Under the pieces are notes generated by a model. That model did no database searches. It saw nothing but the letters and a program-made list of their open reading frames with translations, and was not told the origin of the DNA. The translations under genes were made by a program, and so were the position numbers. From an uncultured Acidimicrobiales bacterium (lineage in GTDB: Bacteria > Actinomycetota > Acidimicrobiia > Acidimicrobiales > SZUA-35): a stretch of DNA of 64,000 nucleotides. The stretch lies in the NCBI GenBank assembly GCA_938021675.1, contig CALIFY010000018.1:62001-126000 (forward strand), read 5' to 3'. Below, in pieces: positions 16,764-25,478 of this stretch (the stretch's first letter is position 1; each line of letters opens with the position of its first letter).

Positions 16764-18131
16764 ATGGCGGATCAGCTATTGCGGGAGTTCTTTCCAGACG
16801 AATACGGCGCTGAAGGATCACCCGAGACAGCCGAGGGTGCCGACGAGCCGGCATCGACGGGGGAGACCTCGTTCGGATCCTGGCAGGTCACCTCGACTGC
16901 GGAGCTCACTGAAGCATCCCAAGTTGAAAACCCCAGACCGGGCGGTGATAGCGGCAGCGGCAGTGACGGTGGGAGTGGCGACAATAGTTCACGTCTACCG
17001 ATGCTGATCGGGCTGGGTGCGCTGCTCGTATCGGTGGGGATCATCTCGGCGCTCTTCGTCGGCCGGGGTGTCTCCGTGGCCGGCGACGTGACTGCAGGCG
17101 GGGATGCGGATCCAGCCGGGCCGGTCACCGACGGTGTACCCACCTCTGATGCCGTCGATACAACCTCTGATGCCACCGAACAGGTGGATGCTGACGTTGC
17201 GGCGGAGCTGGCCGGCGACTCGGTTCCCGCTGGGGTTGTCGCCTTCAACGTGCGGGCGGATGCGGTGGAGGGAGCTAGGTCGGCCAGTGGGCTCGCCGAA
17301 CTCCGGCTCGACCCCCAGAACAATGAAGTTTGCTATAGCTTCGAGGTCGTGGGCATCGACGAGCCGTTCGAAGCTCGAATCAGCGGAGGACGGTCTGGCG
17401 CTGATGGGGGAGTAGTGGTCGACTTCGGATCACTCGACAACTCCTCGATCGGTTGCGCTCCTGTCCCGGCGTCCGATCTGGCCGTGCTCCTCAGCGATCC
17501 AATCAATCATTACATCGAGTTGAACGACGAACAGCGTGAGGTCGTTGTGCAAGCCCAACTATCGGATGCTGTCGACCCGACTCGGTCGGCTGACACCGAT
17601 ACTGTGGCTGTCGACCCCGACGCAGCCGTCCTCATCATTTCGGCAGGCCAGATGACCTATCGGGGGCAGGTCGCCGACGAGGAAACCGCCGACCGGCTCA
17701 TGTCCGAACTCGAAGGCGGTCACCATCCCACCGGCATCGCCGTGGTCGATGAATTGGAGGTGCTTCCTGGTGCCCCACCACCGAGCGGCGACATCGTAGT
17801 CGACGAATCACTTCTGTTCGCCGTCGACTCCGACGTCTTGGCTGACGGGGAAAAAGTGTTGGAAGACCTCGCAGAACTCTTCATCGCCCATCCCGACTGG
17901 ACGATGGTGATTGTCGGTCATACCGACAGCACGGGATCGGTGGCACACAACCAGGAACTCTCTCTTCGGCGAGCCAATGCGGTGCGACGAAGTCTGGTTG
18001 AGTTTGGCGTTCCCGCTTCTGGGCTTGCCACGCTCGGAGCAGGCGACACGCAACCGATCGGCGATAATACGACCGACGATGGCCGTGCCCAAAACCGACG
18101 GATCGAGTTTCGCATCGAGCGCGGCGGTTGA
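16764..18131 (+). CDS. OmpA-domain protein with N-terminal membrane anchor and CHRD-like domain
   Basis: The protein is about 455 residues from the ATG at 16764. An acidic N-terminal region of about 75 residues precedes one membrane helix (PMLIGLGALLVSVGIISALFVG). An external region follows with a CHRD-like beta domain (ASGLAELRLDPQNNEVCYSFEVVG). The C-terminus is an OmpA/MotB peptidoglycan-binding domain: LLFAVDSDVLADGEKVLEDL, VIVGHTDSTGS, LSLRRANAVRRSL, RAQNRRIEFRIE. It probably tethers the membrane to peptidoglycan. No clear ribosome site marks the start, and a GTG directly before the ATG is equally possible. Confidence 0.82.
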   Translation: MADQLLREFFPDEYGAEGSPETAEGADEPASTGETSFGSWQVTSTAELTEASQVENPRPGGDSGSGSDGGSGDNSSRLPMLIGLGALLVSVGIISALFVGRGVSVAGDVTAGGDADPAGPVTDGVPTSDAVDTTSDATEQVDADVAAELAGDSVPAGVVAFNVRADAVEGARSASGLAELRLDPQNNEVCYSFEVVGIDEPFEARISGGRSGADGGVVVDFGSLDNSSIGCAPVPASDLAVLLSDPINHYIELNDEQREVVVQAQLSDAVDPTRSADTDTVAVDPDAAVLIISAGQMTYRGQVADEETADRLMSELEGGHHPTGIAVVDELEVLPGAPPPSGDIVVDESLLFAVDSDVLADGEKVLEDLAELFIAHPDWTMVIVGHTDSTGSVAHNQELSLRRANAVRRSLVEFGVPASGLATLGAGDTQPIGDNTTDDGRAQNRRIEFRIERGG

Positions 18132-18215
18132 TGTCCATCGGCGAGGCTGACGTGTCGCGGCCAGGTCACAGCGTTCCGTTGCCCTAGCGGTTTGGAGTGG
18201 ACAGGCACTGTCGGC

Positions 18216-19115
18216 CTACCGGGTGTTGTGCGATTGGTTGCGGGGTTCGTGAGCAAGAGCGGAACGCACGGTGGCGAGGCACGTGTCGAAGTGGGTCATC
18301 GTGAGCGCGTGGCCCGCATCCGACAACAGAACTGCCTTGGCTCCGGGGATCTTGTTTATCCGTTCGACGAGTTGCCCGGTATCGAACGCTGGGCTGTGGT
18401 CGCCGGCCAGCGTGTGGAGGGGGGTGTCGATCGATGCCAGCTCTTCGTCGGTGAACACCGGGAACGGTGGCAGCTTCGGTGGATGGTTTCGCTGGCCCTG
18501 GAAATAGAGCCGAAGCCCTTGTTTGTCGAGCAGCAACGGATGGCGGAAGCGGCGAGCGAGAAACCGCCGGATCGGGCCTGGGGCAAATGATCCGAGCAGC
18601 CCTCCGGCCCCCATGGCCATGAAGCGTACGAATCGAAGTTTGACCACGCCGACCGGATCGAAGACGACAGTCGATGACACCGGGTAGGACATGGCGTACG
18701 ACAGGGCGATGTAGCCGCCGAGGGATTCGCCGACGATGGTCGGGTTGGTGAGTCCGAGTTCGGTGATGGTTTGGTGGAGCCAGTTGGCATAGTCGTCGGA
18801 GTTCGTGAAGCCGACGGTTGGTTTGCTGGCGCCGACGTCGCCCATGATGTCGATGGCGAGAACGTCGTTGTGGCCAAGCTGCTCTGCGTAGGGGATCCAT
18901 CGAATCGATGTGTCCCCCATGCCGTGTAAGAAAATCACCGGAGGTCCGTCTCCTGGCCAACGATAGACGCGGGTCGGGCCGAAATTCGTGGGCACGTCGA
19001 TCGCCTCTGGTGGGGCCTCGGTCAACTGCCGTTGCCAGAGCGTGGCGTCGAGATCTCGGTATCGCCGCTCGGCTGTCGTGTTTCGCCACTGTGGTAAGTA
19101 GATCCGTTCCTTCAT
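18216..19115 (-). CDS. alpha/beta hydrolase
   Basis: The 299-residue alpha/beta-fold hydrolase has the oxyanion segment VIFLHGMGDTS, the nucleophile elbow VGESLGG and the catalytic His in LSDAGHALTM. The Asp comes from the preceding strand region (LHTLAGDHSPAFD). The substrate is unknown. The ATG at 19115 is supported by TATGCT 6 nt upstream. Its start codon lies inside the inverted repeat at 19114-19131 and faces a divergent TetR gene, so local repression by that regulator is likely. Confidence 0.88.
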   Translation of the reverse strand: MKERIYLPQWRNTTAERRYRDLDATLWQRQLTEAPPEAIDVPTNFGPTRVYRWPGDGPPVIFLHGMGDTSIRWIPYAEQLGHNDVLAIDIMGDVGASKPTVGFTNSDDYANWLHQTITELGLTNPTIVGESLGGYIALSYAMSYPVSSTVVFDPVGVVKLRFVRFMAMGAGGLLGSFAPGPIRRFLARRFRHPLLLDKQGLRLYFQGQRNHPPKLPPFPVFTDEELASIDTPLHTLAGDHSPAFDTGQLVERINKIPGAKAVLLSDAGHALTMTHFDTCLATVRSALAHEPRNQSHNTR

Positions 19116-19131
19116 GGTACAAGCATACCAT
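19114..19131. promoter_or_regulatory. palindromic operator between hydrolase and TetR genes
   Basis: Perfect inverted repeat ATGGTA-CAAGCA-TACCAT. It covers the hydrolase start codon and its -10 box, and falls at the -35 distance from the TetR gene start. Size and place fit a TetR-type operator controlling both divergent genes. Binding is inferred. Confidence 0.55.
19122..19127 (-). promoter_or_regulatory. TANNNT -10 box of the alpha/beta hydrolase gene
   Basis: TATGCT on the minus strand, 6 nt before the ATG at 19115, implies a leaderless transcript. It lies inside the palindrome. Confidence 0.5.
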
Positions 19132-19141
19132 AAAACCCTCG

Positions 19142-19147
19142 TACGAT
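19142..19147 (+). promoter_or_regulatory. TANNNT -10 box of the TetR gene
   Basis: TACGAT lies 6 nt before the GTG at 19154, again the leaderless spacing. It selects this GTG over the longer upstream frame. Confidence 0.5.
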
Positions 19148-19153
19148 GGGTTG

Positions 19154-19771
19154 GTGCCAAAAGTCGTCGACCACGACGAACGTCGCCGTCAAATAACAGA
19201 CGCCGTCTGCCGGATCACCTTGCGGGGTGGTCTCGGGGCTGCGACGTTCCGGCAGGTCGCCGACGAGGCCGGCATGTCCGTGCGGCTGATACAGCACTAT
19301 TTCGGGACGAAGGCAGCACTTCTCGACATCACCCAACAACACGTCGGAGAACGGTCGACCGCCCGGTTGATGCGATGGATCGAGGCCACCGACGGTTCGG
19401 CCAGGGCGGTACTGGAAGCGTTCCTGAAGTCCTTTGTCCCCGTCGACGACGAGAGCAGAGTGGCGGCGTTGATGTACATCGCCTTGTACACCGAATCCAT
19501 TGTCGCCACCATCGAGGAGCCGGGCCATTCCCAACGGACGACCGAGGCCCAGATGGCCTACGACGCCGTGTTCGGACAGCTCCAGCGAGGTCCCCTAGTC
19601 GCAGGCGTCGATCCCGAGCGAGAGGCCAGACTCATCACCGCCTTGATGCCGGGGCTCGGTCAATACGTGCTCGACGAAACCATCACCGCCGAAGAGGCGT
19701 ACGACACCGTTGACTACCACCTCGCCAGGCTGTTCGGCCCGACAACGACTGGTCCCGAACTTGAGGCGTGA
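19154..19771 (+). CDS. TetR/AcrR family transcriptional regulator
   Basis: The 205-residue regulator has an N-terminal helix-turn-helix (RRRQITDAVCRITLRGG, ATFRQVADEAGMSVRLIQHYFG, then TKAALLD) and an all-helical C-terminal ligand domain that ends VDYHLARLFG. The sequence after the HTH resembles BetI/TetR_C_6-like members. The ligand is unknown. It is divergent from the alpha/beta hydrolase with a palindrome between them, so it probably regulates itself and the hydrolase. It lies more than 35 kb from mftA, so it is not an obvious MftR. Confidence 0.88.
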   Translation: MPKVVDHDERRRQITDAVCRITLRGGLGAATFRQVADEAGMSVRLIQHYFGTKAALLDITQQHVGERSTARLMRWIEATDGSARAVLEAFLKSFVPVDDESRVAALMYIALYTESIVATIEEPGHSQRTTEAQMAYDAVFGQLQRGPLVAGVDPEREARLITALMPGLGQYVLDETITAEEAYDTVDYHLARLFGPTTTGPELEA

Positions 19772-19836
19772 CCGGCGGACGACCGAGCTGAGCGATCGCT
19801 ATCAAGCGGCGCCCCGGTGTTGTCGATGAGATCATC

Positions 19837-20202
19837 ATGTACGGCTGGCACCACTACCGGGCGGTAGCGAAGGCATCTCAGATCGCAAACGGCATTTCGA
19901 ATGAGCAGGCCGCGCACCGCCGCCAGACCGGTTTCGAACTCGAAGGGATCGACGAGCGGGTCGATCGTCTCGCCCTCATATGTGAGGCGATGTGGGAGTT
20001 GGTTTGCGAGACGACCGGACTGACCGATGAGCATCTCACAGGCAAAATTGCCGAAGTCGACGACCGAGACGACCGGCGCGATATGAAACGCACCCGAAGT
20101 GGGGCACCCTGTCGGTGCGGCGCCATGGTTTCGGCCCGTTCCATCAACTGCCAATTCTGCGGTTCTCCCGCTCCACCGCGGTCACCGTTCGACCTCATCT
20201 GA
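19837..20202 (+). CDS. small protein with C-terminal zinc-ribbon-like motif
   Basis: The 121-residue protein is not assigned to a named family. A helical middle (LEGIDERVDRLALICEAMWELVCE, GLTDEHLTGKIAEVDDRD) leads to a C-terminal CRCGAMVSARSINCQFCG, a four-cysteine metal site of zinc-ribbon type. The ATG at 19837 has no strong ribosome site. Coding bias and the metal motif argue that it is real. Confidence 0.6.
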   Translation: MYGWHHYRAVAKASQIANGISNEQAAHRRQTGFELEGIDERVDRLALICEAMWELVCETTGLTDEHLTGKIAEVDDRDDRRDMKRTRSGAPCRCGAMVSARSINCQFCGSPAPPRSPFDLI

Positions 20203-20500
20203 CACCAGCGGTGCGACAGCTGCCGATCCGACGAGGGCCGATGTTCTTCACACCGGGATCGCAGCGATGATGAAATCGCCGCCGAGCTGCCGCGTCGTTA
20301 GTTCGGAATAGCCGGGCACACCGGTTGGACGGGTCACACGACCCAACGTTCTGCGATCGGGGTGTGTGGCCTGTCCACGCCGATAGGCCTGTGGCTGATC
20401 GCGGTGGCGCGACGGCTGGTACTGATTGCAAACGGGTGGTTGTGAAGTCACATCGACAGTTGACCATAGCCAGTCGTCGCCGATGTACTAAACAGGTGCC

Positions 20501-21070
20501 ATGAACGTCGTTGTCGTGGTCATCATCATCGCTCTCGTTGTCGGTGCAATCGGTGGTGGTCTCATGCTGGCCTTTGGGCACCGTCTGAAAGGGTCGATCG
20601 AGCTCGCGCTGCAGGGGAGCGGGGGTGGTCAGTACTTCGAGCCTGGGCAGCCGATACAGGGGATCATGACGGTACGAGCGAAGAAGGACCTAGGGCCCGG
20701 TCGGCTGTTCGTGGCGCTGGTCTGCACCGAAGAGTGGTCGGAATGGACGACCGACTCCGACGGCGATCGGAGCCGTGAACGACGGACCCGAGAGCTATTC
20801 CGTCACGATGTCAACGTCGAACCTCGATTTTCGATCGGCAAGGGCGATACCCAAACCGCACCGTTCGTACTTCCAACCCCACCGGTGTCCGACGCGGCGA
20901 ATCAGGAGTCGAGCATGCCCGGTTGGGTACAGGCCATGGTCGATGTGGTCGGCTCGCTAAGTCGCGACGACCGCGAAACGTATTGGGAGGTCACCGGGCA
21001 ATTCGACATCCCTGGGCTCGACCTCATCAAACGGGAACGGATCCCGCTCCAGTACCCTGCCAGGTTCTGA
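20501..21070 (+). CDS. membrane-anchored protein with arrestin-like beta domain
   Basis: The 189-residue protein has an N-terminal membrane helix (VVVVVIIIALVVGAIGGGLML). The beta-rich domain that follows has the order of strands seen in arrestin/Spo0M-like folds: FEPGQPIQGIMTVRAKKDL, RLFVALVCTEEW, then WEVTGQFDIPGLDLIKRERI. A short acidic and Arg-rich loop lies between. No named family or function is recognised. It precedes the rmlC-type gene by 58 bases on the same strand. Confidence 0.6.
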   Translation: MNVVVVVIIIALVVGAIGGGLMLAFGHRLKGSIELALQGSGGGQYFEPGQPIQGIMTVRAKKDLGPGRLFVALVCTEEWSEWTTDSDGDRSRERRTRELFRHDVNVEPRFSIGKGDTQTAPFVLPTPPVSDAANQESSMPGWVQAMVDVVGSLSRDDRETYWEVTGQFDIPGLDLIKRERIPLQYPARF

Positions 21071-21128
21071 CCTGCCGGCCCACCAAAGTGTCGACAAGGG
21101 TCGTACGACAGCGGTAGCGGGAGAAGCC

Positions 21129-21668
21129 ATGATCATTACGCAGACTTCGATCGATGCGGTCCATACGATCGATCCCGAACGTCACGCTGACGAGCGCGGC
21201 TCGTTCGCCCGAACGTGGTGTGTCGACGAGTTCGGCGCGTCGGGACTCACAGCGGCGTTCCTCCAGGGCAGCATCTCGTACAACACGAGAGCGAATACCT
21301 TGCGCGGAATGCACTTCCAACGTGAGCCCTACGGCGAGACGAAACTGATCCGTTGCGAAGCGGGCGCGGCGTACGACGTGCTTCTCGACCTCCGACCCAG
21401 CTCAGACACCTACCGAAAGTGGGAAGCCTTCGAGCTGACGCCAGAGAACGGCCGACAGTTACACGTCGGGCCCGGCATAGCCCACGGGTTTCAAACCCTT
21501 GAAGACGAGACGGTCCTCAGCTACCAGATCGACACGCTGTACCAGCAGACCCATGCCAGTGGGGTTCGCTGGGACGACCCAGCGTTCGGTATCGAGTGGC
21601 CGGCCGCCGCCGAGCGAACAATCTCGGCCAAAGATCGCTCCTGGCCCGATGCGGTGGCTGGCCGCTGA
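21129..21668 (+). CDS. rfbC: dTDP-4-dehydrorhamnose 3,5-epimerase family protein
   Basis: The 179-residue cupin is of RmlC type: DERGSFARTWCVDEF, ISYNTRANTLRGMHFQ, EAGAAYDVLLDLRPSS, and LHVGPGIAHGFQTLEDE with the active-site His region. RmlC epimerises dTDP-4-keto-6-deoxyglucose on the way to dTDP-L-rhamnose. Relatives act on other sugar nucleotides, and the partners RmlA, RmlB and RmlD are not adjacent, so substrate identity is open. GGGAGAAGCC provides the ribosome site for the ATG. It converges on the aminopeptidase and epimerase pair that also looks polysaccharide-related. Confidence 0.85.
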   Translation: MIITQTSIDAVHTIDPERHADERGSFARTWCVDEFGASGLTAAFLQGSISYNTRANTLRGMHFQREPYGETKLIRCEAGAAYDVLLDLRPSSDTYRKWEAFELTPENGRQLHVGPGIAHGFQTLEDETVLSYQIDTLYQQTHASGVRWDDPAFGIEWPAAAERTISAKDRSWPDAVAGR

Positions 21669-21716
21669 GGGCGGCGGAGACCAACGTCGGCGAATGACGT
21701 GATTGTCCGACAGCTC

Positions 21717-23021
21717 TCAGGCGGGGGCGAGGAGGCTGGCCTCGACCAGCGCGTCGGTCGCAGCTTGGAGCGCGTCGAGGTCGAGACCGGAGAGTTCGGC
21801 GATGTCGTGAACCGAATGATCGCCGTCGGAGTAGGCCAACATCCAGAGCACCGCCATCTCCGTTGACTTGTCGGTGATGGCGCCGCCGACCGACCCGTAG
21901 AGGCCACGTCGCCCGAGCTGTGGCTCGCCCTCGGGGGCGATATTGAGAAATCGTGGTTCGTTGTCGAGGGCATCGATGGCAGCTAGTACGAGCCCGACGG
22001 TGTCGGTCAACGTGTCATCGTCGACGAAGTCCAGATCGTCGGCCGATGAGTGGTATTCGGGGTAGGAGCCATGGATCGAACGACTGAGACGGCCGATCGG
22101 CAGGTCGAAACCCTGCGAACAAAACTGCCGTTCGTCGTAGCCGTATGGGTAGTAGTCGATAACCTCGCCACCTCGTGCCGTCACCAAGCGCGCCATGGCC
22201 AAGTCGGTTCTGGTCGTCGACCGTCGGGACCGTTTGTAGGTGGCGGGTGCTGGGTCGCCGGCACCGGCCAAAACCAACCCAGCCTTGATTCGCTCAGCGG
22301 CATCGCGGTTTCGCTCCAACCAGGTGATGGAGCCGATGGTGCCCGGGATAAATAGCAATCGGACGGTATGGCCGAGATTGCCTTTGGCCTTGAGCTGGCG
22401 GCCAACTTCGCAGAGAACGGCAATGCCAGACAAGTTGTCATTGGCCATCGATGGATGGCAAATATGGGTCGACAGAAGTATTTCGTCGCTGCGGGCCCCC
22501 GGGATCGCCACCTCGCCGTAGCTAAGGTGTCCTGGGGCCAGTGTGGCATCGATCCGAACTCGATAGCGGCCATCTTTCAACGAGTCGAGCTGGCGTTGCG
22601 AGAGGCAGAGGCCCCACGTCTCGTTGTAGTAGGACGTTCGATAGGGGATGGCGTCCGGGTGGTCGGGCAACGTGAACAAATGGGGCCGGAGTTCCTCAAG
22701 GGACATCTCCGTATCGACAGGAACCGAGTAGGACACCACGTGGAGATTGCAGTCATCGGTGTTCAACACCGGCCCGTCCGGGCCATCCAGCGAAGCCCGG
22801 ACCAGGTTCCACTCATTGGGAACCGTCCAATCGAGGACCGACGTTCCGGTTGGAACCTCGTGGCGCTCAAGCTCGAGGCCGTCCAGTTCGGCGTTGATCA
22901 GATCGAGCGTTGATCGCACCCCGCCGCCGGTGATCGAGCGGCACAGCGGAAACGCCTCTTCCATAAATCGCCGCATGCGGGTGGTTCGCTCGCCACCTTC
23001 TGGCGTCGACGCCGGGACCAT
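21717..23021 (-). CDS. DUF4910-type aminopeptidase (M28-like) with winged-helix tail
   Basis: The 434-residue protein starts MEEAFPLCRSITGGGVRSTL after a short N-terminal lead. It includes an inserted DUF2172-like part and has M28-like zinc-site residues in LLSTHICHPSMANDNLSG (His and Asp) and later SIHGSYPEYHSSADD. A C-terminal winged-helix segment (DHSVHDIAELSGLDL) completes the usual architecture. Such proteins often lie in surface-polysaccharide loci. The ATG at 23021 overlaps the stop of the upstream epimerase gene by one base (TAATG), so the two are coupled. Confidence 0.85.
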   Translation of the reverse strand: MVPASTPEGGERTTRMRRFMEEAFPLCRSITGGGVRSTLDLINAELDGLELERHEVPTGTSVLDWTVPNEWNLVRASLDGPDGPVLNTDDCNLHVVSYSVPVDTEMSLEELRPHLFTLPDHPDAIPYRTSYYNETWGLCLSQRQLDSLKDGRYRVRIDATLAPGHLSYGEVAIPGARSDEILLSTHICHPSMANDNLSGIAVLCEVGRQLKAKGNLGHTVRLLFIPGTIGSITWLERNRDAAERIKAGLVLAGAGDPAPATYKRSRRSTTRTDLAMARLVTARGGEVIDYYPYGYDERQFCSQGFDLPIGRLSRSIHGSYPEYHSSADDLDFVDDDTLTDTVGLVLAAIDALDNEPRFLNIAPEGEPQLGRRGLYGSVGGAITDKSTEMAVLWMLAYSDGDHSVHDIAELSGLDLDALQAATDALVEASLLAPA

Positions 23022-23905
23022 TATGTTGTGCCATACCAGTCGAGTGTGGCCTGCAGGCCATCGCTGAGGGATGTAGACGGTGCCCATCCGAGTTGCTTCG
23101 TCGTTAGTTCCGTGTCGCAGCGCCGCTCCACCTCCTCCGAACGGTCGACGATGGATCCGAACGTTGGCTCGACATCGACGCCGGACAACTCGACGAGCTG
23201 TTCTACCACCGACCGAACCGTGGTCAACGTGCCCGTGCCGAGCGGGACAGCAGCGTCGGGTTCCGGTTCGACACATGAACGGGCGATCCCTTCAGCAACG
23301 TCGGTTACGAACACCCAGTCGACGTTTCGGACTCCACTGGACAGCGACGGGGCGACGCCGTTCTGAAGCGAGCGGATCACGTAGGGGATCAGTTTCTTCT
23401 CGTCGAGTTGGGCCGGTCCGTAGACCATAAAAATCTGGAGGTTGACGACTTCGACGTCGGTCCTGGCCCGAACGTACCGGCCATAGGCCGTAGCGGTTGC
23501 CTTGCTCAGGGCGTACGGCGAGGTTGCAAGTTGGTCGCTTCCGGTTGGCTCTTCAAGCGAACCGGCGAGAATGACCCGGCCGACCCCGGCGGCTCGGGCC
23601 GCATCGAGCAGATGAACGGCTGAGGCGGTATTGGCCTCGAACATCGGAAGAAGAAGCTCCGGATCTCGTGCCCCTTTTACCAAGCTGGCAAGATGGAGTA
23701 TCCGGTCGGGTTCCACGGCGGCGACCGTAGCGGCGGTGGCGGCGCCGTCGGTGAGGTCACCACGATGCCAGGTGACGGGGGTGTCGAGGGAGGTCCGAGG
23801 CTCCGGCCGCCGGGCGATGGCGTGCACGTCTGCGCCGGCCTCATGGAGCAGGGCGACCACATGGCCTCCTATGAATCCGGTGGCACCGGTGACGAGGATG
23901 CGCAT
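23021..23905 (-). CDS. NAD-dependent sugar-nucleotide epimerase/dehydratase
   Basis: The 294-residue extended SDR has the NAD-binding motif GATGFIGG at the N-terminus and ASLVKGARDPE in place of a more usual strand motif. Catalytic YALSK (Tyr and Lys) follows. A typical C-terminal segment TTKQLGWAPSTSLSDGLQATLDWY ends it. It probably acts on a nucleotide sugar. The ATG at 23905 is preceded by GAAGGG. The longer frame to 23977 would add 24 residues before the Rossmann strand and is rejected. It forms an operon with the downstream aminopeptidase. Confidence 0.87.
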   Translation of the reverse strand: MRILVTGATGFIGGHVVALLHEAGADVHAIARRPEPRTSLDTPVTWHRGDLTDGAATAATVAAVEPDRILHLASLVKGARDPELLLPMFEANTASAVHLLDAARAAGVGRVILAGSLEEPTGSDQLATSPYALSKATATAYGRYVRARTDVEVVNLQIFMVYGPAQLDEKKLIPYVIRSLQNGVAPSLSSGVRNVDWVFVTDVAEGIARSCVEPEPDAAVPLGTGTLTTVRSVVEQLVELSGVDVEPTFGSIVDRSEEVERRCDTELTTKQLGWAPSTSLSDGLQATLDWYGTT

Positions 23906-24200
23906 GTTGCGCAGCCCTTCGATCCACGGACCCGATCTCGACACTAGCTCAGCGTATTGCCGCCTTGTTCCTGCCATGATCGCCAGACTCTAGCCGTTTG
24001 CGACGGGGTCGCGTCTGGGCAAGGGTGCGTCATAAGCCGACGGGTGTCGTGCTGGTGACAAAGAAGGAGAACGAGTTTGTGGTCGCAAATCAAATGGTCG
24101 TACTCCACACCCTCAGGATTGACACGCATCTCGATGCGGCCAAAACTATGCCGTCGAACCGACGTCAATGTACTAAATAAAGCTTGTTGATTCGTCGCGT

Positions 24201-24410
24201 TTAACTGCAAATAGATTCAAGCAGATCGACCAATGAGCGTTCATGTGGTGGTACGGTCGCGTTCATTAGCCACACCAATGCTTCCCACGATTCGCCCACC
24301 GGTTCTGGCAGCACGGCCGACTCGGGATCAGCTGAGTCGAATGCGCGCCGCTCGTCGACGGCGGCCAAAACTCGCCGAGGTTCGTCGAGGCGGACCGGCT
24401 CGATGGCGCT
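24201..24410 (-). CDS. possible short gene or gene remnant, start unresolved
   Basis: The last 69 codons before the TAA at 24201 have codon use like real genes of this genome and an orderly peptide (AIEPVRLDEPRRVLAAVDE, SWEALVWLMNATVPPHE, RSLVDLLESICS). No in-frame ATG or GTG with a ribosome site precedes this part, and farther upstream the frame looks non-coding. It may be the 3' end of a decayed gene or use an unusual start. The family is not recognised. Confidence 0.3.
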   Translation of the reverse strand, partial: SAIEPVRLDEPRRVLAAVDERRAFDSADPESAVLPEPVGESWEALVWLMNATVPPHERSLVDLLESICS

Positions 24411-25398
24411 CGGTCGCGGGCTTGCCGGGATTCTCGATGAGCCGGTCGTAGACCGATCATCAAACGAGCGCTCGCAGTACGGACTAGACCATCTCGTCGG
24501 AGGAGAGCCTCGGGCAAAGGCCGCTGAGCTTCGGTCGTTTGTTGTCGACACCGCTCTTGCCGTGGTCACCGATGCGTTCGGACTCGATGGTCTAATTCTG
24601 GTTGGAGGAGCAGGAAGTCCGACCTCGCGATTTCTCGCTTCCCGCCTGCCTCCGAGCTGGTCTATCGAGTCTCCCGCGTTGTTTGAAGTCTATGGTCGGC
24701 TTCACGCTGCGCTCGCCGTCGATGGGCTTGACCGTCGATCGGCTTTCCTCGGTCGCCCGAATGGTCCGGTCGGGTTAACCGTTGCGTCGTCGGGAACGGT
24801 CGCCGGTGGAGAGCGAACCACATGGCAGGCGTCGATCGGAAAAAACAGGGCGTGGTTCGCTCGGCTCACCGTCGATGATCACCCTGCCGTCGCGGTCGCA
24901 GTGCGGGCCAGCGCGTTCTCCGAATCCGAGTCCGATGCGCTCGGCGCAGTCATCGCTTCGGTGGTCACGGCCCTGTCCGACGATGGGTCTGAGGCGGCTC
25001 GCCGATCGGAACTTCGGTCGAGTCTTTCGGTCTCGGTCGACCGGACGGAGGTCGGTGTCTCGGCCAGGGTGGAAATGGCCGGTGGAACAACCGTTCCCTG
25101 GCTCGACGATGCTGTCGAACGCCAAACAGATCGGGACGATGGTTTGGGGCCGGCGCTGCGTACACGCCATGGTTCGGCCACAGCCACCGACGCTGCCACC
25201 GCGGTGGCGCGGGCTGCGGCGGCGCTCTGTGGTGATAACTGGGAGATCATGTTCGCCGGATGTTCCGCCGTCGACCGGTACACGGTCTCGATCGTGATCG
25301 TTGGCGATGATGCCGGTCGGCTTCGAATGGGTTTTGCCGTCAGTACCGGTGGTGATCCGGCCGGTGCCGCTGAAGCGGTTCTGACCGCGCTTCGGTGA
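24403..25398 (+). CDS. hypothetical protein, 331 residues
   Basis: The protein is not recognised. The predicted soluble product is Ala/Val/Asp-rich with no signal peptide or membrane helix. Segments such as RSAFLGRPNGPVGLTVA and WFARLTVDDHPAVAVAVRA suggest alternating strands, and the C-terminus (SIVIVGDDAGRLRMGFAV) resembles a second alpha/beta unit. The N-terminus is uncertain: the ATG at 24403 has no ribosome site and overlaps a minus-strand coding-like stretch. It precedes the penicillin-binding protein gene on the same strand by 80 bases. Confidence 0.5.
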   Translation: MALGRGLAGILDEPVVDRSSNERSQYGLDHLVGGEPRAKAAELRSFVVDTALAVVTDAFGLDGLILVGGAGSPTSRFLASRLPPSWSIESPALFEVYGRLHAALAVDGLDRRSAFLGRPNGPVGLTVASSGTVAGGERTTWQASIGKNRAWFARLTVDDHPAVAVAVRASAFSESESDALGAVIASVVTALSDDGSEAARRSELRSSLSVSVDRTEVGVSARVEMAGGTTVPWLDDAVERQTDRDDGLGPALRTRHGSATATDAATAVARAAAALCGDNWEIMFAGCSAVDRYTVSIVIVGDDAGRLRMGFAVSTGGDPAGAAEAVLTALR

Positions 25399-25466
25399 CA
25401 TGCCTGAACCGTGAACGTCATGTTGCAAGCCGGAGGAGATGACCGCCCCCATAGCGACGTTGGGGT

Positions 25467-25472
25467 TACCAT
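25467..25472 (+). promoter_or_regulatory. TANNNT -10 box of the penicillin-binding protein gene
   Basis: TACCAT lies 6 nt before the GTG at 25479, the leaderless spacing found elsewhere in this window. It favours GTG 25479 over TTG 25476. Confidence 0.45.
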
Positions 25473-25478
25473 GCATTG

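Noticed and set aside
19154-19771. TetR gene as the mycofactocin regulator MftR
   Set aside because: It lies more than 35 kb from mftA, faces its own divergent hydrolase and has its own palindrome.
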